A DNA stretch of 64,000 nucleotides from Symbiodinium natans (Eukaryota > Sar > Dinophyceae > Suessiales > Symbiodiniaceae): contig CAJNDS010002684.1 of assembly GCA_905221605.1 (NCBI GenBank), positions 62,001 to 126,000 on the forward strand. Direction: 5' to 3'. The notes under the pieces are model-generated. The model saw nothing but the letters and a program-made list of their open reading frames with translations, did no database searches and had not been told where the DNA came from. The position numbers and the translations under genes were made by a program. Of this stretch, positions 44,398-54,095 are shown piece after piece; the stretch's first letter is position 1; each line of letters opens with the position of its first letter.

Positions 44398-44418
44398 GCG
44401 GACCGTGTCCTGGTCGCG
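44398..44418 (+). other. Hairpin motif in the 3' untranslated region
   Basis: A copy of the 21-nt hairpin with a compensatory A-T pair (GACC/GGTC). Confidence 0.7.
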
Positions 44419-44858
44419 GCAATGCGCTCGCCGAAGCGCGTGTGAGCTGCATTGCCTGCGGCACAAGCCATGTGCGCGGCTCTCGCTGAGTCCGGTAGCC
44501 CGTAGGGTAGTTCCAGATAGGTGAGTAGCCGTAGCCGTAGCTTAGGACCGGAAGTGTACAGTGTACCATAGTTTGTACCCTAGTCTGCGTACTGGCAGCT
44601 AGAGACCAGCTCGAGGATTCAAGAGCCTCGCCCACCAGCAAAAGGGTGAGGACCTCCTGGGAAAGGGTGGTTAAGGGCTGCTGAGGGTTGCTGTCGTCGT
44701 GCGTTCGTTGTGGTGGTGCGGGCTAGCGTCCCTGCCGCATGCCAATGCTCATGATGTGCGGACCACCATGGTCGCACGCGACACCCTCGCCCTTCCCTTT
44801 CTGTGTTCAGCGCGAGTGCCTGCTGCACTCCGAGCTCGAGATGAGCTGGAAGCCTCGG

Positions 44859-44870
44859 CTGAGGGGCGAA
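44859..44870 (+). other. Putative polypurine tract
   Basis: CTGAGGGGCGAA is purine-rich and ends at the base before the 3' LTR, the expected place for plus-strand priming. It is short and contains two pyrimidines near its start and one inside. Confidence 0.4.
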
Positions 44871-45167
44871 TGTGAGCAGGTCTAAGCACGCACGTTCCAT
44901 GTGCAGAGCTGCCAGAACCAGTACTGTAGTTTTCCTTTGCATGTGTAGATTTGCAATTCGTATCAATGCCAATATTTTGGCTCAAGTACCGAGCTTGTGC
45001 CTTTGAGCACGGTAGAGTCGTACAGTAGCTCCTAGGTTGCTGTGCGGTCCGACCGGACGCACTCAGGCGTAGCTGCACAAGTGCTTGGACTCACGAAGTC
45101 GTAAAACAGCGTGACCGGGCTGTGATTGCATTGGCTTAGTGCAAGTCCAGTGCTGGTCGACTTCACA
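44871..45167 (+). repeat. 3' LTR of copy B (297 bp)
   Basis: Appears identical to 27924-28220 over its length as read by eye, with the same TGTGA/TCACA ends and the spliced-leader relic at 44968-44986. Confidence 0.97.
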
Positions 45168-45598
45168 GAGACCTTTAGGGTTTATTTAGCTTTGCGTTGC
45201 GTGTGTGCAGTAAATATAACCTGATATAAATAAGAATATTGAAAATACATGCTATGCACATGCACATAGTTTCCTACGCCCATGCGCAGCGCGGTCTCTC
45301 TAACTCTTTTTCGCGACCTTTTGGTACTGCTTGCTCATGTTATGAGCTGCGATTTGCTTGTACTTGCGAGAAAGTCCCTGCACTAACATGTGTTCGAGGA
45401 GTTTGCGGTCACTCTTCTTCATGGTCTTCACGTTGCTGTTTCTTTTCATGTACTTCTTGCGTATATTTTCAACTGTCGTTTTGTGTTGTCTACGATACTC
45501 ACAAAAAAACTACACCAGGTACTACACCATGTTTTGAATTTGCTTTTGTGTAGTATTGTTCATGTTGGTGGTTTGTGCACTCATTGCCCATGTTGTCG
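45168..45598. other. Start of AT-rich island; TIR-like sequence at the LTR junction
   Basis: The first 22 bases after the LTR (GAGACCTTTAGGG...) match the terminal repeat of the 51865-52809 element at 18 of 22 positions. The rest is T-rich non-coding DNA. Confidence 0.5.
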
Positions 45599-46431
45599 TT
45601 GTAAGGATTTTCAAGGTCTCCTAATTCTTGGGGGCGCGGGGGGGCGGGGGGCGGCGGGGCACGCACTCTCGGCAAAACAGTTCGAAATACAGGTGCAATC
45701 TGCGGGGATGTCCTAAGGCCTGGGCCTCGGCGGATTTGACTTGGACAATCGTTTTTTAGGCGTGACAGGGAGAGGCGGTTGGGGTCCCGAGGGTGGGTTC
45801 TTAGTGGCTTGGAAACAGAGGCTGGGTCTCAAGGTGTGTGAACAAGGCTGCGGAACAAGAGTGTGAGAGATGAATGGTACGTCCTAAAGGTGAATCCATG
45901 GGCATGATATTAGAATTGGGGTCAAGTGAAGCATGAAGTCAACAATGAACAAGAACCGGACAGTGATTGACCAAGAGCTACAGTATGAAGGGGTTTAAGT
46001 GCTCCTTTTCATGAGTGTGACGAAGGTAGAGACCAAGAACCCGGGATATAAGGAGTAAAGGTATGAGAGAAAAAGAGTACACGGGCTTCACATTATTATT
46101 AACTAGCCCGTGTGCGTGAATACAATAATAAGGAGTGAGAACGAAACAAAACCAGCTATTTACTTTCATAATCTTGTTTGCGCTTGTAGCTTAATTGTAA
46201 ACTTGTGCACGAATGAAATGAGAAAAGCGCACGCAATATTATTAAAGTGAAGAGAACTAAGTAACCTCACAGAATCTCCCAATAAATTATTGCGTGAATG
46301 AAGTGAATTAAAGTAACGAAGTTCATGTATTCACGCTTCATTCACACGAATAATTTGCAAGGAAGGGTTATTTTGGGCGGCTCTTTTATCTCTTTTCTTA
46401 TGCCGCCTGAACACTAAAAATTATTATAACG
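45599..46431 (+). repeat. 0.8-kb direct repeat, copy 1
   Basis: Begins TTGTAAGGATTTTCAAGG, contains a G tract and the phrase CCCGAGGGTGGGTTC, and ends near TTATAACG. It matches 49342-50148 closely, with a few indels. Confidence 0.9.
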
Positions 46432-49341
46432 GCGCATGAAAAAACTTATGAACGTCGTACTTCGTTCCTTGTTCACTGCTCTTCTCATTCCCTCAGTCAT
46501 TGATTATTTTTGCAAGTTCACGCGCGAATAATAATCAAGTAGTGCGTGAGAAAAGAACGAAGTGCCCGCTCATATTTTATTAAGGGAAATTTCGTGCGGT
46601 CACTTCTTCACATACAAATCCCCAATGAAATATTCTCTCGTTTGCGATTCTACCGGCGCAATAAGAGAATTAATGAGCGCCGGGAAGAAGCCCAAAAATT
46701 TTATTAAAAGCGCGTGTCATTGCATTCCTTGCCTTGTAATGGACTTTTATATGGTCTTTTAGTATACGGGCTAGTTATATAAAATTAACAGCCCCTTTAA
46801 AATCCCTTCATTTGTTGGGCTTTTAATATACTAGCCCGTGTGAATAAGCCAACGGACAAGTAATAAATTCATGCGTTAACTTATAATTTACTACGTTCGT
46901 ACACTCATTCATTGTTATCTCATTATGGGGCGTTCGCATGAAGAGAATTATGTGTGCTCTCTTCATCTTATTGCCCGGGCCCTTGACAGTAGATTTCCTG
47001 TTCACCTGGGGATATGAAGAGAACAAAGGTTAACCGCTCTCTGAATCACCCCTAAGAACCCACCCTCGGGACCCCAACAATATTAGCCCAGGTTAACCGC
47101 CCAGTCAACACACCTTGGAAGTACTACGAAGAGAACGTAGTGAAATCGCCGAAGAGAACGAAGTAAGAAAACGAGTGAAACGACGGAAACGAAGTACAAT
47201 CGTTAAGTTCACGAATTATTATTCTTATTATTTTTTCTTATTGTCATTATTGCTATTATTACAAGTGTACACGCGTGAATAATAATATAATGCGTGCACG
47301 AAATGAGTGAACGAGGAAAAAAACGAAAAGAATACCAAAAGACCATTCAATGTCTAATATAAAATGACAAGGAATTTATGACGCGTGCATTTGTATTAGA
47401 AATTTGGCCTTTTAACACGGGCCAACATAAGATCATTTCACTCGCCCGTAATACTCTTTTACTGGATTCTTCATTCCAATTCTCTCATTTTGCTTGTTTA
47501 ATTGAGTTGTAAGGAGTGAAGATATGAATGACGCATGAACGCAATTGTACAAAAAGGCATATGATGTAATATAAGATGTATATAAGGACTTTTAGGACGC
47601 ACGATTGACAATTAAATTTGCCCTTTTCCCCTTAATCATTATTACGCGGCTGCACTCATGAAAAACCAATTTTGCCGCGTATTCGTTACGTTCATAATCT
47701 TCGTACGTTTCATGCATTCGTAAACTACTTTATAAACATACGAATATTATGTAGAAAACGTAACGACCGAACGAAGTGAATACAGTGAATGCTTTAACGA
47801 AGCGAACGAATGTAATGCATGAACGTATGAACGTAGCTCGCGGGGATATTCAAATTCTCTTCGTACACCCCGCGATACATTAATAAGGGAGTGAATGACA
47901 CACGCATTTACATTATAAACTTGTGCATGAATTAAACGCGTGTATGAATGAACGAATTTGGGTTTTTAAGGGGGCCACAAAGTACTATTAATATTGCCCC
48001 CTTAATGGATAAAGGACTAGAAAGATAAAGAACCAAAAGATTTCAAAAAAATGCAAATACAAAAGCTGTAGATTATAAATTTATGAAATTCCAATATTCT
48101 AAAGTTAGAAAGGTGTGCAAAAAGGCCTCATAAATCACATAATTTTCTAGCCCTTTTTCGTGAATTTCATTCACACCTTTATTATTATTTGAGAGCGGCC
48201 TGTCATGGGGCCTGCGTTTTCCACGGTGCATGTTTTGCCAATGTTGCGTGCACCCAACATATAAGTCGCGATCATTTTGTTGAAGTACCCCATGTCGACT
48301 ATGTTATTGTGAGTAAAGCTTTTGGTTGAAGCCAGCTACACATGCTGATCGGGATGTGCTTCGTGAACCAAAGTGTTGAATGAACAGGAGTCCACATGCC
48401 AGATGAGCGGGGCGAGGGGACATTGTCGAAGCCTACTCCTAAACCTTATTCGTTTCTGGTTTCGTCCCAAGCCTTTTACTTCACTCGCTGAACCTTATGC
48501 CTGAAGTATATTCGCTTAATACTTAAGCCAAATCCTATTCCTAGACCTGGACCTTTTTCGTCTAAGATTAGGGCCAAACCTTTTTCGTCTAAGATTGACT
48601 GAATAAAAACAAAGGGGAAACAATGCGTGAGCCGTCCCCCAAATCAATGCCTACAAAGTGTCGGGCTTGCCTCCTGTGGAAATGCAAAGAACATCCAGAA
48701 TAACTACCCATGTCGCGTATGTATATAGGCCTATATTATATAGGGAGTATGTATTGTCTGAAAAAGGTAGAATTCTACCCACTAAATAAGAACATGGAGA
48801 TGCGAATAAATCTATTTTATGTAGGCCTCAGAGAAGCGAGAATACTGTGAGCAAATATCCGTTCACTCCCTATGCCTAAACCTTTTTCGTCTAAGATGTT
48901 GGGCCAAACCTTCTTCGTTTAAAGATTAGTAGGTAAAGCTGAAGTTCCGGGGAAAACAATGAGTGAGCATTTTCCCTAAGCAATGCCTGCATATGCAAAG
49001 AACATGTAGAATAACTGTTCACATCGTGAAAGTATCTAGGGTGTGTGCATTGTATATCAAATCGAAAACATGAAAAGGAAAGGGCCGTAATCCTCAAACC
49101 CTAAGACTAGGAAGTATTTGAGGGCATGAAGTGATGCGAGAAAATAAATTATGTGTACGTCCCAGGGAAGCGAAATACTGTTAGCAAATAGCCTGTCAAT
49201 ATGTTCTGGGTTCTGTGCCTGCGCAAAAGCCCGACTTACTCGCAGTCTCCAAAAGAGTACTCATTTCTCATGGATAAGACTCACACGTAAACTGTAAGAG
49301 GTAGAAAGAGCTTTCTACCTATAAATCCCGAGCCTTCTAGA
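46432..49341. other. AT-rich, gene-free interior between the direct repeats
   Basis: No coding potential is visible. Words such as GAACGAAGTGAA, GCGTGAATGAA and TTCACGCG recur, and short palindromes around AGCCCGTG are frequent. A 27-bp inverted copy of 45778-45804 lies at 47052-47078. A diverged direct repeat of about 330 bp starts at 48545 and again at 48873. Confidence 0.6.
48545..49200 (+). repeat. Two diverged tandem units of about 330 bp
   Basis: Both units share CCTTTTTCGTCTAAGAT, then a GGGGAAACAATG-like stretch, GCAAAGAACAT, AGAATAACT and finally AATACTGTGAGCAAATA or its variant. Confidence 0.7.
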
Positions 49342-50148
49342 TTGTAAGGATTTTCAAGGTCTCCTAATTCTTGGGGGCGCCGGGGGCGGGGCACGCATTC
49401 TCGGCAAAACAGTTCGAAATACAGGAGCAATCTGCGGGGATGTCCTAAGGCCTGGGCCTCGGCGGATTTGACTTGGACAATAGTGCTTTAGGCGTGACAG
49501 GGAGAGGCGCTTGGGGTTCCCGAGGGTGGGTTCTTAGTGGCTTGGAAACAGAGGTTGGGTCTCAAGGTGGGAACAAGAGTGTGAGAGATGAATGGTACGT
49601 CCTAAAGGTGAATCCATGGGCATGATATTTGAATTGGGGTCAAGTGAAGCATGAAGTCAACAATGAACAAGAACCGGACAGTGATTGACCAAGAGCTACA
49701 GCATTAAGGGGTTTAAGTGCTCCTTATCATGAGGGTGACGAAGGTAGAGACCAAGAACCCGGGATATAAGGAGTCAAGGTATGAGAGAAAGAGAGTACAC
49801 GGGCTTCATATTATTACTAACTAGCCCGTGTGCGTGAATACAATAATAAGGAGCGAGAACGAAACAAAACCAGCTATTTACTTTCAAAATCTTGTTTGCG
49901 CTTGTAGCTTAATTGTAAACTTGTGCACGAATTAAATGAGAAAAGCGCACACAATATAATTAAAGTGAAGAGAACTAAATAACCTCACAAAATCTCCCAT
50001 TAAATTATTGCGTGAATGAAGTGAATTAAAGTAACGAAGTTCATGTATTCACGCTACATTCACACGAATAATTTGCAAGGAAGGGTTATTTTGGGCGGCT
50101 CTTTTATCTCTTTTCTTACGCCGCCTGAACACTAATATCATTATAACG
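49342..50148 (+). repeat. 0.8-kb direct repeat, copy 2
   Basis: Second copy of 45599-46431. The pair flanks 2.9 kb and could be terminal repeats of a non-autonomous element, but clear TG...CA ends are not seen. Confidence 0.9.
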
Positions 50149-50400
50149 TGCTTATCGGGGGATGACTGCTTGAGATAAGCTATGGTAAACTGTAGTCTTT
50201 AGGATAGTGTTCTGTTTTGCTCATTGGGGTGTGATGGCTGAAGATATGATAGCTAAGGTACAGTGTTTAATATAATTAGTGTTCAAGTTTTGCTTATGAG
50301 GGGATGATTGCTTGAGGTATGTTCGCGAAGTTATATCTTTTAGGCCTGATTGCTTAAGATACTGCAAGACCTCGAGGAGATATATAGTTCTGGAAATTGG
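50149..50400. repeat. Three diverged repeats of about 70-80 bp
   Basis: GCTTATNGGGGGATGA...GCTTGAGATA-like units recur, each ending in a CTTTTAGG or GTGTTTA stretch. Confidence 0.5.
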
Positions 50401-50664
50401 CTTTTAGGACAGTACAGCACATTATTGTGCAAGCAAACAATAGGGACAGTACAGCACTTCTGCAGTCTGGAGAGGCGAAAGTGCTGTACTGTCCCTATTT
50501 TCTCGTCCCCAGGCAAGCCCAAAATAGGGACAGTACAGCACTTCTGCAGTCTGGAAAGGCGAAAGTGCTGTACTGTCCCTATTTTCTCGTGTTCACGCAA
50601 GCACAAAATCGGGACAGTTCAGCTTCTGCAGTCTGAAGAGGCGAAAGTGCTGCACTGTCCCTAT

Positions 50665-50835
50665 TTTTTGCTTGCAGGTACCAATAAAGTGCCGTACTGT
50701 CCCTAAGAAACCTACAAAAACCCAATCTTTTGGGAACTACCGAGGGCTCCAGGGCTGGTAGTGCTGGAAAGATTGGGTTTTCTTGTTGTTTTCGGGACAG
50801 TACAGCACTTTATTGGTACCTGCAAGCAAAAAATC
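50665..50835. repeat. Long composite hairpin 1
   Basis: Outer arms GCTTGCAGGTACCAATAAAG... and its complement (about 34 nt) enclose a further inverted pair CCCAATCTTT/AAAGATTGGG. A second composite hairpin of the same make lies at 51244-51412 with its centre in the opposite orientation. Confidence 0.8.
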
Positions 50836-51243
50836 GGGACAGCACAGCGCTTCTGCAGTCTGGAAAGGCGAAAGTGCTGTACTGTCCCTATTTTCTCGTC
50901 CCCAGGCAAGCCAAACATAAGGACAGCGCAGCACTTCTGAAGTCTGAAGAGGCGAAAGTATTTTCTCGTAGGCAAGCAAAAGTAGGGACAGTACAGCACT
51001 TCTGCAGTCTGAAGAGGCGAAAGTGCTGTACTGTTTTGCTTGGAAAGATTGGTTTTTTTAGGTTGTTAAGGGACAGTACGGCACCTTATTGGTACCTGCA
51101 AGCCAAAACTAGGGACAGTACAGCACTTCTGCAGTCTGGAGAGGCGAAAGTGCTGTACTGTGCCAATTTTCTCGTCCCCAGGCAAGCAAAAATAGGACAG
51201 TACAGCACTTCTGCTGTCTGAAGAGGCGAAAGTGCTGTACTTT

Positions 51244-51412
51244 TGCTTGCAGGTACCAATAAAGTGCCCTACTGTCCCTAAAAAAACCAATCTTTCCAGC
51301 ACTACCAGCCCTGGAGCCCCCCGGTAGTTCCCAAAAGATTGGCTTCTTAGGTTGTTTCGGGACAGTACGGCACTTTATTGGTACCTGCAAGCCAACAATA
51401 AGGACAGTACAG
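51244..51412. repeat. Long composite hairpin 2
   Basis: Same outer arms as the hairpin at 50665-50835; the central 55 bp (ACTACCAGCCCTGGAG) are inverted relative to it. Confidence 0.8.
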
Positions 51413-51796
51413 CACTTCTGCAGTCTGAAGAGGCGAAAGTGCTGTAGTGTACCCATTTTTCGTTCCCGGGCAAGCAAAAAGCAAGCAAAGAATAAGGACA
51501 GTACAGCACTTCTGCCTATTTCCTGGGTTTCAGGCAAGCCATATTCGCATTTCGCAGACACACACACACACACACACATCGCCATAAGAACGAAGTCGGT
51601 AACACCAGAAACGAACCACCAGATCTTGGTAATCCATTTTTGGCATTGTGCATGTACGCATCGCTGTAAGAAAGAAGTCTGAAACACTTGGTTTGGCAGA
51701 AATATTTGCAGCATTTTCTGCATCTGCATGTATAGGAAAGAGTATGTATATGGAGTGAGGAGACTCTGAACAGCCCTGGGGGTGGATCTTTGAGGG

Positions 51797-51826
51797 GGGG
51801 GGGGGGGGGGGGGGGGGGCGACCATT

Positions 51827-51857
<31 letters not shown>

Positions 51858-51861
51858 TATA
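51797..51861. repeat. Poly-G, poly-A and (TA)n tract
   Basis: A run of more than 20 G, then poly-A and (AT)n, directly before the TIR element. Confidence 0.95.
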
Positions 51862-51864
51862 CCC

Positions 51865-52808
51865 GCAACCTTTAGGGTCTATTTTGTCTTGTGCCTTCCT
51901 TTACTACTTAAAAGACCTAGTCCAAATACAAAACATAAATATAAGTATATCTGTAATGATGTGCAGCTACGACTTCCAAGCTTATGTCATATCAGTTTTG
52001 CTCGCATAAAGTCTTTGTGTGGGCTGGTTGCTTGTTTTTTTAATATGTCGTGCGCTTGCAAGCATAATCTGTTCGCAGAAAGTACTCCCTACACTTGAAC
52101 TGTCAAACTTGTTTTTGTGCGTCTGTTTCTTGACCGCTGTTCCCATTGATGTTTTTGTGGGCTGGTTGCTTGTATTTTCCCTTTCCAAGTACAATCTGTC
52201 CGCAGAAACTACTCCCTACACTTGGACTGTCAAACTTGCTTTTGTGCGCTTGTTTCTTGATCGTTGTTCACATTGATGTCTTTGTGGGCTGGTTGCTTGT
52301 ATTTTCTAGGGTGTCATGCCTTTCCAAGTACAGTCTGTTCGCAGAAACTACTTACTCCCTACACTTGAACTTGTTTTTGTGCGCTTGTTTTGTGATCATT
52401 GTTCTCATTGATGTTTTTGTAGCTGGTTGCTTGTATTTTCTAGGATGTCATGCCCCTCCAAGTACAATCTGTTCGCAGAAACTGCTAAATCTGGAGACCA
52501 TGGGAGAATTAAATTATTTAAATTATGTGAATTGTTTTTCGCGTTGTCGCATTTTATCCACAAAATGATGCACTTCCATAGTAATATCCAGACGCACCCC
52601 TAATGGAATTAATTTAAATAATTAAACTAATCCAATTTATTTAAATAATTTAATTCGGCCGAGTTAAACTATTTAAATTGTTTTTTCGCGTTTTCGGATT
52701 TACATTCTGTGTTAAATTTAGATTCGGCAAATTTAACTTATCTAGTATATTGAAATAACATTATTGTACAGCGAAAGAAATAGACGTCAAAATAGACCCG
52801 AAAGGTTG

Positions 52809-52809
<1 letters not shown>
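51865..52809. mobile_element. 945-bp non-autonomous TIR element
   Basis: The ends are 22-bp inverted repeats (GCAACCTTTAGGGTCTATTT... at 51865-51886 and its complement at 52788-52809) with one mismatch. Microsatellite DNA lies on both sides. The inside holds four tandem units of about 130 bp (about 52005-52500) and an AT-rich palindromic stretch (52590-52690). No transposase is encoded, so it is MITE-like. Confidence 0.75.
52005..52500 (+). repeat. Four tandem repeats of about 130 bp
   Basis: The phrase GGGCTGGTTGCTTGT recurs at 52021, 52159, 52286 and (as AGCTGG) near 52420. Each unit also has GCAGAAACTACTCCCTACAC or a variant and a TTGTTTTTGTGCG stretch. Confidence 0.9.
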
Positions 52810-52840
<31 letters not shown>

Positions 52841-53937
52841 CATATACATACATATACCTGTCTATATTTTGTGTATCTTTCAGTATAGGCTTTCTCCAAA
52901 ACACCCGCACGGAAGAGGGAGGCAGCACGGGGCCTTCTCCTCGATGCTTGTCTCTATCAGAGCTGCAAACCTCGGCGTGAACTCGAGGCACTCGTGTGAC
53001 AGGCTCTTGACACACGCTCTTGACACGCTTTGAGCTGGGGCTCCTGGTGGGCGGGATGCCAAGGACGGTGATTCCGTGCAGCAGCTCCTGCACAGCCTGC
53101 CGTCAGCACTGCCGTCGTGCACAAAGTGAGACAAAGTGTACCGAGCAAGATCCAATCCTGCTCTCAAAACAGAGCGCAAACTGCGTGCCCCGAGAACAAA
53201 AAGCACGGGGAATCTTGGCGGCCTGCGGCGAGCCCTGGGGAACAGCAGTTCTCTTAAAGTGGTTCTCTCAAACTGAATTCTCAAAAATTGAAAATTTATC
53301 ATAGATTGAAAGCTTCCACAACACAACGGATCATCCGGGGCCGCGACGAAGCCTTCTATGCTGAGCACTGCTGTAAGCCGCGAGTCGCCCAGTCCGGCGC
53401 TCTTCCTCATGGCCCCCGTGCTCAAAGTTTTTTTGAGTCCTGCTCAAACTTTCGTCCGTTTTGGGGCCCACTAGGCTTCGGGCATCCTGCGCCACAACTC
53501 TCCCAGCTCCGCAGAGTCCCTGAAAAAAAAGAAGAGAAAGGAGCAACGTGGCACTCGCTCTGCAAAGCATTGCACAAAGCATTGCACAAAGCATTGCACA
53601 TTCGTCTGTCCATGTGGAATCGCCCTCGCCTGCACCGGCAACCAATCTGGCTACAGCCCTGGAACCTGGCATCTCTGAAAGCGCCAAGATTTGCACATGA
53701 GTAGCAAAGGACTCGGCCGCTGCAGTGGAATGAATTGGAAAGAGTTCCGTCACGAAGTTTCAGACACGTTTCTGTGTTTCAGCCACCGGCAGGGTGGTAG
53801 AATGCGCAAGGAGACAATGCAAAGGAAGGAATGAGAGGACGCCTGAAACAGCCACATTCTTGTGTACATACTTTAGGCTAAGCACAGTTTCAGCCTTGAG
53901 CATACTTGAAGGGCAAGGCGAGGCCAACGAAAGCTAG

Positions 53938-54095
53938 CCCTGAAACCTTAAACCCTAAGACCCTAAGCCCTAAAACCAGAAACCCCGAAAGCCCTAAACC
54001 CTAAACGGTATGACGCGAAGCCCTAAACCCTCTAGAACCACAGAACCCGAAAGCAAAAACCCTAAACCCTGAACCCCAAAACCCTAAATGTGAAG
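53938..54095 (-). repeat. Interstitial telomere-like repeats
   Basis: CCCTAAA, CCCTAAG and CCCTAAAAC words recur irregularly over about 160 bp, equivalent to degenerate TTTAGGG units on the minus strand. Confidence 0.6.

Larger units (their letters stand above)
44179..44870 (+). other. 3' untranslated region of copy B
   Basis: No coding sequence is seen. It holds a hairpin GGCAGGTT/AACCTGCC at 44302-44320, a copy of the 21-nt hairpin at 44398-44418 (variable pair A-T, extended by TGC/GCA), and a leader-like stretch after it (CATTGCCTGCGGCAC). The purine-rich GAGGGGCGAA lies directly before the LTR and may prime plus-strand synthesis. Confidence 0.6.
27924..45167 (+). mobile_element. Complete 17.2-kb Ty3-like LTR retrotransposon with permuted pol, copy B
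   Basis: The element is bounded by two 297-bp direct LTRs (27924-28220 and 44871-45167) that look identical. Order: 5' LTR, leader, Gag with CCCH fingers, protease, RT thumb, RNase H, integrase, methyltransferase-like domain, RT fingers/palm, spacer, Tpt1/KptA-like enzyme, C2H2 finger region, PLD-family membrane protein, 3' untranslated region, short purine tract, 3' LTR. Like LTRs imply a young insertion, yet small indels break the coding frame at several places, so this copy is probably defective. The integrase GPW motif and the RNase H place it with Ty3. No target-site duplication is seen: the 5' flank is TATAT and the 3' flank is GAGAC. Confidence 0.93.
50439..51515. repeat. Array of about ten hairpin-forming repeats
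   Basis: Each unit is an inverted repeat GGGACAGTACAGCACTT ... AAGTGCTGTACTGTCCC around a 19-nt loop containing CTGCAGTCTGGAGAGGCGA. The first two (50439-50499 and 50523-50583) have perfect 21-bp stems. Further units lie near 50606, 50829, 50918, 50981, 51110, 51190, 51392 and 51490, several with mismatches or a missing arm. Confidence 0.92.

Noticed and set aside
27919-45172. Target-site duplication of copy B
   Set aside because: TATAT before the 5' LTR and GAGAC after the 3' LTR do not match.
45599-50148. Calling the 0.8-kb direct repeats a proven LTR pair
   Set aside because: No TG...CA ends, primer-binding site or coding interior could be shown.
50439-51515. Repeat array that resembles a CRISPR at first sight
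   Set aside because: The repeats are inverted hairpins without unique spacers of constant length, no cas genes are near, and the setting is eukaryotic.
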